The notes: generated by a model from the letters alone, not told the origin. Positions 45,468 to 55,538 are shown, counted from the first letter of the stretch. The stretch is DNA of 58,380 nucleotides from Parvularculaceae bacterium (GCA_021776465.1 JAJFFU010000048.1:1-58380); one strand, 5' to 3'. Numbers and translations: made by a program.

Positions 45468-45995
45468 ATGAATCGGACATTTGCGTTTCGAATAGTGGTT
45501 GCGCTCTTTGCCTTGATCGGCGCGATAACGGTTGCAGCGTGCTCCAATGGGCCTTCGCAATCGCCGATTGAGTCGAAAGACCTTAATCCGAACAAAGACT
45601 GGTTGTTGTTCGCTGAATCGGATGCAGAACGGTATCGTTTGATACAGACACAACTTCGCGGCTTTGATCAGCCCATGTGGGAGGTCGGCGAGCGCTATCG
45701 GATGTTTCATGAAGCGTTACAAAATGAAAACTATCCGCTTGCGAAGTACCATTGGTCAAAAATTGGAACAACGATTCGTAATGGCGTAGCTAAACGGCCG
45801 CCTCGTGTTAACAACGCGAACTTGTTCTTTCTGGATTCGCTTCATGGTGAGGTTGCAGATCTCTTGGAGGTCGAAACTTCCGAGACGGCGAAAGAGGCGT
45901 TTGACCTCGCTCGAAGCGCATGTGTGTCCTGTCACCATGCGGAAGGCGTTGAATGGATGAACCAACAGTCTTTGCTACAACTAAAGCTAGAATAA
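45468..45995 (+). CDS. Cytochrome c'-like lipoprotein
   Basis: The 175-residue product has a lipoprotein signal (VAAC, Cys about residue 24) and a single haem-attachment motif, CVSCH, about 25 residues from the C-terminus. A C-terminal CxxCH after a helical region fits class II (cytochrome c'/c556) four-helix proteins. It could carry electrons in the periplasm, for example from the PQQ enzyme or the molybdenum hydroxylase nearby; this is inference. ATG 45468 has TAAGGAAC upstream; an ATG at 45453 is in frame. Confidence 0.7.
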   Translation: MNRTFAFRIVVALFALIGAITVAACSNGPSQSPIESKDLNPNKDWLLFAESDAERYRLIQTQLRGFDQPMWEVGERYRMFHEALQNENYPLAKYHWSKIGTTIRNGVAKRPPRVNNANLFFLDSLHGEVADLLEVETSETAKEAFDLARSACVSCHHAEGVEWMNQQSLLQLKLE

Positions 45996-46122
45996 AAGAG
46001 AGCCAAAACTCCCTTTACTGTCATTCAAATATCAACGAAGAGCTAGGGATTCGTAAGTGTCTGAATAGCCCCTAGATTTGTAGACGCCTTGTTCCCTAAA
46101 AAAAGAGGACAAGGAGATCAAC

Positions 46123-46399
46123 ATGGGCCATCCCCGATATACAGAAGATTTCAAGATTGATGCGGTCAAGCAGATCACGGAGCGTGGATATTCCGTTGGT
46201 GATGTTTCACAGCGACTGGGCGTCAGCACGCATTCGCTTTATGCTTGGGTAAAGCGGCATTCAACACCGCTCGACAGCGCAGCAAAAAGATGACCAGTCG
46301 TCGGAGATCCGGCGCCTGAAGCAGGAACTGGCGCGTGTCACTGAGGAGCGTGACATCTTAAAAAAAGCAACCGCGTATTTCGCCAAGGATGCAAAGTGA
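46123..46399 (+). pseudogene. IS3 orfA remnant, frameshifted
   Basis: It starts MGHPRYTEDFKIDAVKQ, with the HTH stretch VSQRLGVSTHSLYAW. A frameshift near 46270-46280 leads to a premature stop at 46293. The original frame resumes as SSEIRRLKQELARV up to a stop at 46399, where it overlaps the orfB start. It cannot make a functional OrfA. Confidence 0.8.
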
Positions 46400-46975
46400 G
46401 GTACGCCTTTATAAAGGCGCATCGCCCGCGATTCAGCATTCGCACCATGTGCCGGATGCTCCCCGTTCATCCAAGCGGTTTCTATGCCTGGCTCAAAAAG
46501 CCGTTCAGCAAACGTGCGAGCGAAGATCAACGGCAAACTGAGATGCTGCAGGAAGCGTGGCAGGACAGTGGCAAGGTCTACGGCTATCGCAAGCTGCATG
46601 ATGATCTGCGCGATCAGGGCTCAGATTGGCTACAAACACCGAATAGGTAAGTATGGCGGACGACCATCACTCGCTGTCGATAATACCTTGGCGCGCCAAT
46701 TTGATGTTGCAGCGCCTGACAAGGTATGGGTAACCGACATCACTTACATCAAGACTTATGAGGGCTTCGCGTATTTGGCGGTCGTCATTGATCTGTATTC
46801 GCGCAAAGTTGTCGGCTGGGCCATGGAGAGCCGCCAAACGACCGATCTGGTCTTGCAGGCGTTGCTGATGGCCGTCTGGCGGAGAAAGCCAACGACAAAA
46901 GTCCTTATCCACTCAGATCAAGGCTCGCAGTTCAACTTCGAACGGCAGCAAAAACTGAACCCGCAGGGTGCCTAG
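46396..46975 (+). pseudogene. IS3 orfB transposase remnant with internal deletions
   Basis: The N-terminus is recognisable (RPRFSIRTMCRMLPV, GYRKLHDDLRDQG). A deletion with a frameshift near 46620 removes about 15-20 residues, and the frame continues from AQIGYKH. The rve core keeps DKVWVTDITYIKT and HSDQGSQF, but a second deletion joins SQFN to FERQQKL, so the third catalytic acid (Glu) is lost. Confidence 0.82.
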
Positions 46976-47089
46976 AAAACGCGGGGCTATTCAATTTGTG
47001 CGATAAACCGAACCAATTGGGTGACAGACGGTTCATCGGTTTTCGGAAAACGCCGCTATCATGGCTTTTTTAGCTTGGAGGCGGCGGCG

Positions 47090-47554
47090 ATGGTTCGGAT
47101 GAAGATCAACGGCGAGTGGCGGGACTTCAGCGGTGACGAAGACATGCCGTTGCTCTGGTATTTGCGCGAGGACGCGGGCCTGAAGGGCGCTAAATTTGGG
47201 TGCGGGATCGCGCAGTGCGGCGCCTGTACCGTTCATGTTGACGGCCAGGCCACGCGTTCATGCGTCTTGCCGGTGAGCGCGGTTGATGGCGCATCGATTA
47301 CGACCATAGAAGGGTTGAGCGACGGGGAAACACTCCATCCCGTTCAACAGGCATGGGTCGATGAAGATGTTGCGCAATGCGGTTATTGCCAGGCAGGCCA
47401 GATCATGGCTGTCGCGGCAATGTTGGAGGAGACACCCAACCCTTCGGACGAGGACATCGACCAGCAGCTGACAAATATCTGCCGCTGCGGAACTTATTAT
47501 CGTTTACGCAAGGCCGTGCATCATGCCGCAGCGCTTAGAAAGGAAGATCGGTGA
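47090..47554 (+). CDS. iorA: Isoquinoline 1-oxidoreductase-type small subunit, [2Fe-2S] protein
   Basis: The 154-residue protein carries both clusters of the xanthine-oxidase family small subunit: the plant-ferredoxin type ([16 protein letters not shown], with the fourth Cys in RSCVLP) and the second ([10 protein letters not shown], then ICRCGTY). It passes electrons from the molybdenum subunit encoded next. GGAGG eight bases upstream supports ATG 47090 over the open frame to 47021. It overlaps the large-subunit gene by one base. Substrates in this family are N-heterocycles or aldehydes; the real one is not readable here. Confidence 0.85.
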   Translation: MVRMKINGEWRDFSGDEDMPLLWYLREDAGLKGAKFGCGIAQCGACTVHVDGQATRSCVLPVSAVDGASITTIEGLSDGETLHPVQQAWVDEDVAQCGYCQAGQIMAVAAMLEETPNPSDEDIDQQLTNICRCGTYYRLRKAVHHAAALRKEDR

Positions 47555-49809
47555 TGAATGGATCTTCCTTTGCCGCAACGCGGCGCGACGTCCTTCGTTA
47601 TGCAACATCTGCCGGCGCGCTGATTGTCGCGGCGCCGCTTTCCGCCTGTTCGCGCCGGGCAAGTGACGCTGAGTCACTTGACCATGGTCCGCAAGCATCA
47701 GTGGGCGCATTTGTCATCATTCGCCCCGATGAAACAGTGCTCATTGCCTTTCCCAATCCGGAAATGGGCCAGGGCGTCGATACGTCATTGCCCATGCTGG
47801 TCGCCGAAGAACTGGGCGCCGATTTCGATAAAGTCGAAACAACGCAAATGCCGCTTGAGCTGAAGTTTGGCGATGATGGTGCGATCACATGGAAATACGC
47901 GTCGCAAGGGTCTGGCGGAAGCTATTCGATTGTCGGCCAGTGGGAAGGACTGCGCATAGCCGGCGCAACGGCGCGCCAGCTTCTCGTTGCTGCGGCTGCA
48001 GAAGAACTTGCAGTCGACGCGGCCGAACTTACAGTCTCACAAGGCGTCATACGCCATGAAGCTTCGGGCCGTGAGCGGACTTTCGGCGCCGTCGCTGGCG
48101 CCGCCGCAGCGCTCGAACCGCCAGAGGAAGCGCCTCAATTGAAGTCGCGGGACGATTTCTCACTCATCGGTACGCCGCAAAAAATGAAAAATGCGCGCGC
48201 TATTGTCACCGGCAAAGCGATTTATGGAATCGATGCGGAATTGCCCGGCATGTTGCATGCTGTCATCGCCCGCTGCCCCTATTTTGACGGCGTCGCCGAC
48301 AGCGTCAACGACAGTGCGGCCCGCCAGGTTCCGGGTGTTTACGATATCGTCAAGATCGAACGACCGCCGCTGGACGGCCCTTACGGTGTTCAGGCGGAAG
48401 GATACGCAGTAGTTGCGGGATCAATCTGGGCGGCAATGAAAGGGCGCGAGGCGCTAAACATAGACTGGAATCATGGTCCTTATGCGGATGAGACAAGCGC
48501 TGGTTTTCAGGCGCATTGCGAGGAGTTGCTTTCGGGGCAGGGACAAGTCGTTCGGGACGATGGTGATATCGACGCCGCATTCGCCGCCGCCGCATCAACG
48601 CATCAGGGGTATTATTGGCAGCCTTATGTTTCGCACGCACCACTGGAACCGCAAAATTGCATTGCCGATGTGCGCGATGACGGGATCGACATTATCGGCC
48701 CGATGCAGTTCCCGAGTAGTGCAAACAGGCTGGTAGCCGAAACCCTGAACCGCGACCGGTTGTCCATCAAGGTCCAGGTGACCCGGCTCGGCGGTGGCTT
48801 CGGGCGCCGGCTATCCAGCGACTATGTGCTCGAAGCTGCATTGACGAGTGCGGCAGTGCGCAAGCCTGTAAAACTATTGTGGACCCGCGAAGACGATATG
48901 CGCCACGATTTTTATCGTCCCGCTGGCATGCATCATTTGCGCGCTGCGTTTGATGCTGACGGTGTTCTCACTGCATGGACGCATCGTCTCGCCAGCGCCT
49001 CGAAATATTATCGTCGGCCAAACTTACCGGAAACAGATTACTGGCAGGCGGAGCTTTATACGGATGATTTTCCGGCCCATCTGGTCGATAATTTGCGCGT
49101 TGAGTATTTTTCCGCGCGCTCCGGCGCGCCGCGTGGATCTTGGCGGGCGCCGGCGCATACGGCGAATGCTTTTGTCGTGCAGAGTTTTCTCGACGAAATC
49201 GCTGTCGCACGCGGGGAAGATCCTCTCGCATTGCGTTTGCGACTTCTCGGCGAGCCACAGGAGTTGGCATATGAACAACATGGCGGGCCGGTCTTTAACC
49301 CGGGACGGCTGGCGGGCGTTTTGCGTCTTGCCGCGGAAAAAGGTGATTATGGTGCGGTGATGCCGGCTGGCCGTGGGCGCGGGATCGCTGCGCATTTTAC
49401 GTTCGGTGGTTATGTCGCGCAGGTTGTTGATGTCGAGGTGGACGCGGATGGTCAGTTAAATGTGTCTCGGGTTGTTGCCGCAGTTGATGTCGGAACTGTC
49501 GTTAATCCGAACGGTATCGCCGCGCAACTTGAGTCTGGCGTTAATGATGGACTTTCGACCGCCTTACGCCTGGCCATCAATATAGAGGGCGGGCGCGTAG
49601 TTGACGGCAACTTTGACACTTACCAACTGATGCGTATTGCCGATGCTCCTCGCGAGATCGAAACGCACATTATAGATAATGGTGACGAGCCCGCGGGCAT
49701 GGGCGAAATGGGTTTGCCGCCATTGGCGCCGGCGCTTGCCAATGCGATTTTTCAAGCGACGGGCAAGCGCATCCGTAACTTACCAATCGGCGATCAACTT
49801 CGTGCGTGA
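47554..49809 (+). CDS. iorB: Isoquinoline 1-oxidoreductase-type large subunit, molybdopterin enzyme
   Basis: The 751-residue protein is the single-chain large subunit of the IorB type. It has a Tat-like signal (TRRDVLRYATSAG) ending in the lipobox LSAC, so it is probably periplasmic and membrane-anchored. Cofactor and active-site regions include FPNPEMGQGVDT, GSGGSYSI, LGGGFGRR, SGAPRGSWRAP and, near the end, GMGEMGLPP with the expected catalytic Glu. It starts within the small-subunit stop (TGATG) with AAGGA upstream. The electron acceptor may be a cytochrome; the cytochrome c'-like lipoprotein lies 1.5 kb away across the dead IS. Confidence 0.85.
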   Translation: MNGSSFAATRRDVLRYATSAGALIVAAPLSACSRRASDAESLDHGPQASVGAFVIIRPDETVLIAFPNPEMGQGVDTSLPMLVAEELGADFDKVETTQMPLELKFGDDGAITWKYASQGSGGSYSIVGQWEGLRIAGATARQLLVAAAAEELAVDAAELTVSQGVIRHEASGRERTFGAVAGAAAALEPPEEAPQLKSRDDFSLIGTPQKMKNARAIVTGKAIYGIDAELPGMLHAVIARCPYFDGVADSVNDSAARQVPGVYDIVKIERPPLDGPYGVQAEGYAVVAGSIWAAMKGREALNIDWNHGPYADETSAGFQAHCEELLSGQGQVVRDDGDIDAAFAAAASTHQGYYWQPYVSHAPLEPQNCIADVRDDGIDIIGPMQFPSSANRLVAETLNRDRLSIKVQVTRLGGGFGRRLSSDYVLEAALTSAAVRKPVKLLWTREDDMRHDFYRPAGMHHLRAAFDADGVLTAWTHRLASASKYYRRPNLPETDYWQAELYTDDFPAHLVDNLRVEYFSARSGAPRGSWRAPAHTANAFVVQSFLDEIAVARGEDPLALRLRLLGEPQELAYEQHGGPVFNPGRLAGVLRLAAEKGDYGAVMPAGRGRGIAAHFTFGGYVAQVVDVEVDADGQLNVSRVVAAVDVGTVVNPNGIAAQLESGVNDGLSTALRLAINIEGGRVVDGNFDTYQLMRIADAPREIETHIIDNGDEPAGMGEMGLPPLAPALANAIFQATGKRIRNLPIGDQLRA

Positions 49810-50229
49810 CGAAGATCACAATGCGTCCTGATTAGATTGGTATCGGCGCACTCGGTTTCCACCGATTAACGACCTCCCATTGGTCGCCGCAACGCTGTCG
49901 TGCAAGTAGCGAATTCTAATCGTATTGGCTGTACGTTATTTGAGGCGCAGCAGCGCTGAATGGCGCCGAACTTAGCCCGCCAAATTCAATGGCGTTGCAA
50001 TATCGCCACAAGCAATATCCGAAATAATCGGAACGTATCTGCGGCCGAAAGGCGTTATGACCCGTGCGGGGCAAAAAAGCTGGCTTGATTGCGCTAAAAG
50101 GACGATTTCAGGTGAAATAGCATTTTTGATATAATTCACGGATAGGTTCCGGGCTCCAGCACTTCAAATCGCAGTAGACGAGGACGGTTTTGGAGAATAC
50201 GACGGCGCAGGGATAATGAGGGAATATTC
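49810..50229. other. Intergenic stretch before the glycosyltransferase gene
   Basis: 420 bases hold no gene I can support. A promoter for the glycosyltransferase gene is expected here, and an A/T-rich patch at about 50110-50140 is the most likely place. No repeat or RNA structure was recognised. Confidence 0.5.
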
Positions 50230-53200
50230 GTGTCGGAACCGAATAGAATCACGGGGCGCTTTTTAACGTACCCCGACACCGAAGGGCGGCGTCTGGCTGA
50301 GGGCGGGCGCAGGCTTTCCGGTGGTCCGCAGCGCAATAGATCAAGCCGTCCGCTCGTGACAATTATCACGGTCTGCTGGAATTCCGAGAAAACGATCGAA
50401 CAGGCGATTCAATCTGTGCTCGGACAAACCTACGATAACATAGAATACGTAATTGTTGACGGCGCTTCCAGCGATACGACGCTCGACATTATCCAAAAAT
50501 ATGCAGCCAACATCGAATACTATGTTTCTGAGCCCGATCAGGGTTTGTATTTCGCCATGAACAAAGGCCTTGAATTGGCGCAGGGCGAGTACATTCTATT
50601 TCTTAATTCCGATGATTGGTACACGCCGGACGCCGTAGAAGCGCTGGTCAACGCGAAAGATTATAGCGGGTGTGATTTTGTTTCGGCGCTTGCCAATTAC
50701 GTTGACGAAGAAACAGGCGAACAAAAAACACTTCGGTCTATGCCATTCGATCATTCGCAATATCTGCGCATGTCGATCCGACATGAAACGATGCTGGTCC
50801 CGGCGACGATTTATGACCAGCTCGGCGGATACGATACGAAATATCGGATTCTATCAGATCGTGAGTACGCAACGAGATTGTTTGAAAACGCGTGTACGCA
50901 TTATGAAATCCGCCGATCACTGCTCAATTTCCGGACGAGCGGTGTCTCCAACACGAATATTAAACTTCTTCGCGAAGAACAGGACCTTATTCTGGCCAGC
51001 GATTTTCCGTTTCTCACTGGAGATGATCGCAAAAAACTAAATGATCACGCCAGCGCGACGCCCGAAACCTTTATCGATATGGCAAACGCCAATCTCGATC
51101 AGCCCAAATTTGCCTTTGCCTGCCGCGCGTTTCTTGTTGATCACAAAGCCAGTCACGGCGCGAAATGGCAATCAGGTGATGTCCGGACAATCGGGGCGAC
51201 TGTGCCTGGCGAATACCCGGCCGTTAGTGTCATTCTCCCGTTCTACTCTGCTGAAAAAACGATCGGCGCGAGCCTGGACTCGGTATTGGGTCAAACTTTA
51301 AAAGATATAGAAGTCATCTGCGTCAATGATTGCGCCGTCGACGAAAGCCAAACAATTATTGATGAATATGTGCGCCGTGATCCACGTATTCGGTCTGTTA
51401 AAAACTTTCGTAATATGGGACTGGGCGCTTCTCGCAATGCTGGCGTCCGTGCTGCCCGTGGGCGCTACATATTCCACATCGATCCAGACGATACAATTCC
51501 GTCCAATGCCCTAAAACTTTTGTACGACATTGCCGGCGCACACGGGAGCGCGATGGTTAAAGGCGCATTTCGAGCAGAGCAACTGATTCACGGCCGACCG
51601 ATTGGTGCGGGTACAATAAAATATCCTTGCGGTATCGAGGGTCGTGAGACGTTCGAAGTAAGCCCAACCGAACGTTCGATGCTTTTGCAATCAACGGAGG
51701 GTCACTGGTCAATTCTTTATGCTGCTGATTTCGCGCAAACTGTTCCGTATCCAACTGATTTAAAAATGGGTCAGGACAGCATATTTCTCGTTAATGCTCT
51801 AGCGCGGGCGCCTTCAATAAGTCTGACGCCGGAAATTGTTTACAATTACCAAGTCAATCCAGTGAGCGCGATGAATAATTTTTCGGCTCAAAAATGTTTC
51901 GACGAAATCGAGTGGCGACGGCGCGCTTGGTTTGTGCTGGAGGAGGCCGCTCAGTCTGATATGGCTGACCATATCCTGTACAGTTATTGGGATCCCGCAT
52001 TTTTTGATGCGCTGTCCAGTATTCTGTCTGCGGCGCAGCGGCGCGAATTCTTTCAAGTGCTCGGCGGGATTTTTGAAAATACTGAATATCGCGGTTTTTC
52101 GGCAATAAAGAATCCCAAGATATCGAATGTGTTTAGAGAAAATTTGATGAGTGGATCGCCGCGCCGCGTTGGGTTGGCGGAAAATAACGCCGGTTGGTCC
52201 GGTACTTTTGATAAAAATGCGCTGCGCATTGCGGCGTTTTCCACGCGTGATCACGGCGGCGCCGGCCTGGCGAGCAAGCGATGCGTCGATGCGCTTCGCG
52301 ATATTGGCCAGCGTGCGGAATTGTACTGTTATATTACGAAAGGCGCTGCACCTTATATCAAGCGCACGCCGCCTGATGCGAAGTTAAATATAAATCCCGG
52401 AGATGACGCAGCATTGGGTGATGCCTGGCGTGATCGCGCCGTCCTTACTCATACAAATTATCCGCAACTAAAAGCCCGTGAATTATTTTCTAAGACTGGC
52501 GCTGTCGTCGACTTCAATGATCTGAAACCAATTTTTGACGGCGCTGACGTCGTTCACTTCCATTGGGCGGTCGGGATGTTCGATTTCCGGAACGCCGCGA
52601 ATGTAATTGGAAACAAACCGGCGGTGTGGACGTTGCATGACATGAACCCGTTTACAGGCGGCTGTCATTATTCGGAGGGCTGCGATGGTTTCAAACGTGC
52701 ATGTGAAGCGTGTCCGCTATTAAATGGTTCTGACATTGCGCACGGCTTTTGGAATCAGAAAAAACTCGCTTACGGCGGATTGCGGAATCTGCACATTGTG
52801 TGCCCGTCACAGTGGCTTGCGGACCTCGCCGCTGAGAGTTCGCTCTTCCGTGGGTTCCCGATTCACGTCATTCCCAACCCGTTGCCAGTCGATGTTTTTC
52901 GTCCTGTAAACAAATTAACGGCGCGGCGGCGGCTGGGTTTTCCGTTAGATAAAAAACTTGTCTTGTTTGGCGCCGACAGCCTCGCGAATAAGCGAAAGGG
53001 TGGAGATTTATTAGTTGAGAGTATCGAGAAATTGTCGGCGCGCGGTTTGGCTGATGGCGTTGAGGGAGTTGTTTTCGGAGCAAGTAGTCTTCAGATTGGC
53101 GTCAAGACGCATAGTTTGGGCGAAGTTTCGGACGCGTCAAAGCTTGCGCTTGTTTATGCCGCGGCGGATGCCTTCGCTTTCCCGTCGCGCGAGGACAACG

Positions 53201-53592
53201 CGCCAATGACGTTGGCTGAAGCAATGCTTTGTGGCACGCCGGCCGTCTCATTTCCGGTCGGGAACGCGGAAGATCTGATAACGCATCGTGAAACCGGTTA
53301 CATCGCTAGATATCAGGACACTACTGATTTTGCGGAAGGCTTGGCTTGGGCGTTGGAAGCGCCGCGCAGCGAAGTAGCGTTGGCGCGGTCAATCAATTGC
53401 CATCTTACGGCAAAAGCGCATAACGATCCCGATGACGCCGCGCGCAAACTTACTGAGTTATATCAAAGTATAATAGAAGCCGCAAAGTCTGACTTGGAAG
53501 CGCCAAAAATAGAAAGTCAGGACTCGCCGATATCAAAGACGGGCGCGTCAGCGGATGGATCATATCCTAGCCGTGCGCACACTGATTTATAG
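50230..53592 (+). CDS. Three-domain glycosyltransferase (GT2-GT2-GT4)
   Basis: The 1120-residue protein contains three catalytic modules. Domain one (about residues 38-250) is GT-A, family 2: TIITVCWNSEKTIEQAI, VDGASSDTT and FLNSDDW. Domain two (about 330-560) is again family 2: VSVILPFYSAEKTIGAS and HIDPDD. Domain three (about 660-1090) is GT-B, family 4: DHGGAGLASKR, then FPSREDNAPMTLAEAMLCGTPAV. Such enzymes build repeated or branched surface glycans in one polypeptide. The GTG start has GAGGGAA upstream. Its 3' end overlaps the convergent sulfotransferase gene by 76 bases. Confidence 0.88.
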   Translation: MSEPNRITGRFLTYPDTEGRRLAEGGRRLSGGPQRNRSSRPLVTIITVCWNSEKTIEQAIQSVLGQTYDNIEYVIVDGASSDTTLDIIQKYAANIEYYVSEPDQGLYFAMNKGLELAQGEYILFLNSDDWYTPDAVEALVNAKDYSGCDFVSALANYVDEETGEQKTLRSMPFDHSQYLRMSIRHETMLVPATIYDQLGGYDTKYRILSDREYATRLFENACTHYEIRRSLLNFRTSGVSNTNIKLLREEQDLILASDFPFLTGDDRKKLNDHASATPETFIDMANANLDQPKFAFACRAFLVDHKASHGAKWQSGDVRTIGATVPGEYPAVSVILPFYSAEKTIGASLDSVLGQTLKDIEVICVNDCAVDESQTIIDEYVRRDPRIRSVKNFRNMGLGASRNAGVRAARGRYIFHIDPDDTIPSNALKLLYDIAGAHGSAMVKGAFRAEQLIHGRPIGAGTIKYPCGIEGRETFEVSPTERSMLLQSTEGHWSILYAADFAQTVPYPTDLKMGQDSIFLVNALARAPSISLTPEIVYNYQVNPVSAMNNFSAQKCFDEIEWRRRAWFVLEEAAQSDMADHILYSYWDPAFFDALSSILSAAQRREFFQVLGGIFENTEYRGFSAIKNPKISNVFRENLMSGSPRRVGLAENNAGWSGTFDKNALRIAAFSTRDHGGAGLASKRCVDALRDIGQRAELYCYITKGAAPYIKRTPPDAKLNINPGDDAALGDAWRDRAVLTHTNYPQLKARELFSKTGAVVDFNDLKPIFDGADVVHFHWAVGMFDFRNAANVIGNKPAVWTLHDMNPFTGGCHYSEGCDGFKRACEACPLLNGSDIAHGFWNQKKLAYGGLRNLHIVCPSQWLADLAAESSLFRGFPIHVIPNPLPVDVFRPVNKLTARRRLGFPLDKKLVLFGADSLANKRKGGDLLVESIEKLSARGLADGVEGVVFGASSLQIGVKTHSLGEVSDASKLALVYAAADAFAFPSREDNAPMTLAEAMLCGTPAVSFPVGNAEDLITHRETGYIARYQDTTDFAEGLAWALEAPRSEVALARSINCHLTAKAHNDPDDAARKLTELYQSIIEAAKSDLEAPKIESQDSPISKTGASADGSYPSRAHTDL

Positions 53593-54470
53593 CTCCGGCT
53601 TTCTTTGCAAGCGACCCTCAGTTCGGCGGAGACCTCTTGGCGAGGGCGCGATGCAATTTCGTTGCTTTTGCGCCCACTGTCGCCTGATACGGCAATAACA
53701 GGTAAAATATCCCGCCAATGGTCTGTGTATGGCAATGCGAGTATTTCGGTCATCTGGCGCGCGCGCCGGTCCGGGTCAGCAGTGAAATCTTCGTATCGAA
53801 GCACTGGCGCGTCAGCGTATGCATCCAGGAACAGGATATAGCGACGGCAGTATTCCTCAAGCGTTTTTGGCGCAAACATCACCCACCCGTTTCGAAGTAA
53901 TGAAATGAGAGAATCGAGTGGATGACGGACCGTGACCAGGCTGCGCAAGGTAAATTGTCGCCGAAGAATATCGCGAATTGTTGGCCTCTCGTCCGGATTG
54001 ATCTGTGTACAGTAATGTGAATGGGTGTGGTCGCGAATAACGAGGCGGCGGCCTGCGCGTAAATTCGCCTCATACATGGCGTTTAACCCGGCAAGAAACA
54101 TTTCCGACACGCCTGCGTCATCGAGGGGCCGCAGGCTTGTTTGCGATTGCCTGAGAAGATCATAAGGCGCGAAATCGACGGTGCTTAGCGGTAAGGTGCT
54201 CAACGGATCAATTTCGCTTAGCAATACCGTATTTGGCATGGCTTCGATGCAACGTGACAAAATCGTCCCGCCCGTGCAGGCGAAGTGATGAATGGTGCGC
54301 AAAGACTCTTCTGCGGCGGCGTCTAATGCGGCGCAAGCTGCTTCGCAGTCTTTTAGGAGGCTCGGCAACGGTTCTTCAGGAACTGGTCCACGAGATTCGG
54401 CGCTCCGTGTTTTTTCCAGTAACGCAAGTGTCTCTTCGATTGACAAGAGGAGATCGTGATGAGTTGACAT
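53517..54470 (-). CDS. Sulfotransferase-family protein
   Basis: The 317-residue protein has the PAPS 5'-phosphosulfate loop in HHFACTGGTILSRCIEAMP (about residues 62-80), and further on VTVRHPLDSLISLL, which fits the 3'-phosphate-binding segment. The last 30 residues fall in the overlap with the glycosyltransferase gene. It should transfer sulfate from PAPS to a glycan or other acceptor. The start overlaps the upstream stop by one base (TAATG). Together with the neighbouring coiled-coil proteins and the glycosyltransferase it suggests a sulfated polysaccharide. Confidence 0.78.
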   Translation of the reverse strand: MSTHHDLLLSIEETLALLEKTRSAESRGPVPEEPLPSLLKDCEAACAALDAAAEESLRTIHHFACTGGTILSRCIEAMPNTVLLSEIDPLSTLPLSTVDFAPYDLLRQSQTSLRPLDDAGVSEMFLAGLNAMYEANLRAGRRLVIRDHTHSHYCTQINPDERPTIRDILRRQFTLRSLVTVRHPLDSLISLLRNGWVMFAPKTLEEYCRRYILFLDAYADAPVLRYEDFTADPDRRARQMTEILALPYTDHWRDILPVIAVSGDSGRKSNEIASRPRQEVSAELRVACKESRSYKSVCARLGYDPSADAPVFDIGES

Positions 54471-55525
54471 TAACGGCTCTCGTTATCGTCAATGGCGCTA
54501 TCCGTGGCCTCGTCTTCCTCATCGTCCAGCGCTGAAAAATCTGTACTCGGCTCGTTCGGGAAATTTTCGCCTGCGCTGGATTGTACATCTTCAACAAGTC
54601 CCGCGGCTTCCGGCGTATCAATTGCCAGTCGGCGAAGATAATCAGACGCGTAAGAGAGTTTCTGCGTCACTTTACGCAGCAGTTCGTCCTGACTTTGTTT
54701 GTCAGCGCGCAATTCGGCGTGTTGGCGCTGCAAGTCTTTAAGATCGTCCTGGGACGCCGACTGGAGCCGTAAGGCGACGCGTAAGTCTTCGTCGGTCTTT
54801 TTTATTTTTGCATGGGCGTCAGTGAGTGCGGCGCCGCGTGTTTCATTCTCGGCGCGAAAGGACGCCGCCAGGTTTGTTTGTTGCTCTAGATTTTTTCCCA
54901 ACGGATTGCGTTGAAAATACAAAACCGGCAGATCTGGATCCGTTCCGTCCAGAACGACAGATCTGTCGTAGTGATGTGCAGCCAGCCATTCGAGAAGGTT
55001 TTTCGTTGGCGCAAAATCCGTCGACTCCGGCAGGCGTGCAATTCGCAAGACTATATTTGAAAATCGTTCGAGGGCGTCTTGGGCGTTGATTTCTTTCAAT
55101 ATGTCCAATTCTTCGCCAAGCGAATCGATAACAAGAAGATCAAGCCCACGGTGGTTTTGCGGGAACTTCGCGATCAATTCTGCGACCGGCAATACGTTGA
55201 CGGCGATACGCTCCGTTTCGCGCAAGCCGGGGAACAGCGATTTCAGCGCATCTAGATCGCACAACGCGCTGAGTGCATCGAAATTGTAGCGTCGCAACTC
55301 GGCGCGCCGACCGGCCGCCAGAACCGCGCTTTCAATTTGATCAACGCGGTTTGTCCGCGAAACCTCGCGGTTATTTATCGCCGCGCGCGACGGATCAGGT
55401 TCCGCTATTACGACATGCGCCGCGGTGCGACGATAAAATCTGAACCGCTCATACAAAACGCTAGGCCCGATATGGGCTACAGTGTCTTGCGTTCCAAGTC
55501 TCGCAAGCAAGTCATCGAATATCAT
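54470..55525 (-). CDS. FkbM-like domain plus coiled coil, unknown function
   Basis: The 351-residue protein starts with a Rossmann-like region (VAHIGPSVLYERF, VVIAEPDPSRAAIN, LDLLVIDSLGEELDILK) that resembles a degenerate FkbM-type methyltransferase lacking the usual glycine-rich loop. From about residue 210 it is a long coiled coil, ending in a very acidic tail. It may be a scaffold rather than an enzyme. It lies in a three-gene operon: 13 bases after the upstream coiled-coil gene and coupled to the sulfotransferase. Confidence 0.6.
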   Translation of the reverse strand: MIFDDLLARLGTQDTVAHIGPSVLYERFRFYRRTAAHVVIAEPDPSRAAINNREVSRTNRVDQIESAVLAAGRRAELRRYNFDALSALCDLDALKSLFPGLRETERIAVNVLPVAELIAKFPQNHRGLDLLVIDSLGEELDILKEINAQDALERFSNIVLRIARLPESTDFAPTKNLLEWLAAHHYDRSVVLDGTDPDLPVLYFQRNPLGKNLEQQTNLAASFRAENETRGAALTDAHAKIKKTDEDLRVALRLQSASQDDLKDLQRQHAELRADKQSQDELLRKVTQKLSYASDYLRRLAIDTPEAAGLVEDVQSSAGENFPNEPSTDFSALDDEEDEATDSAIDDNESR

Positions 55526-55538
55526 CGTCGGCCCAGCG

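Larger units (their letters stand above)
46062..46993 (+). mobile_element. Decayed IS3-family insertion sequence
   Basis: Ends TGAATAGCCCC (46062) and GGGGCTATTCA (to 46993) are inverted copies of each other. The element is about 930 bases against roughly 1.2 kb for an intact relative. It contains an orfA frameshift and two deletions in orfB. No matching target duplication is visible at the flanks. It is a different IS3 subgroup from that at 1-688. Confidence 0.8.
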
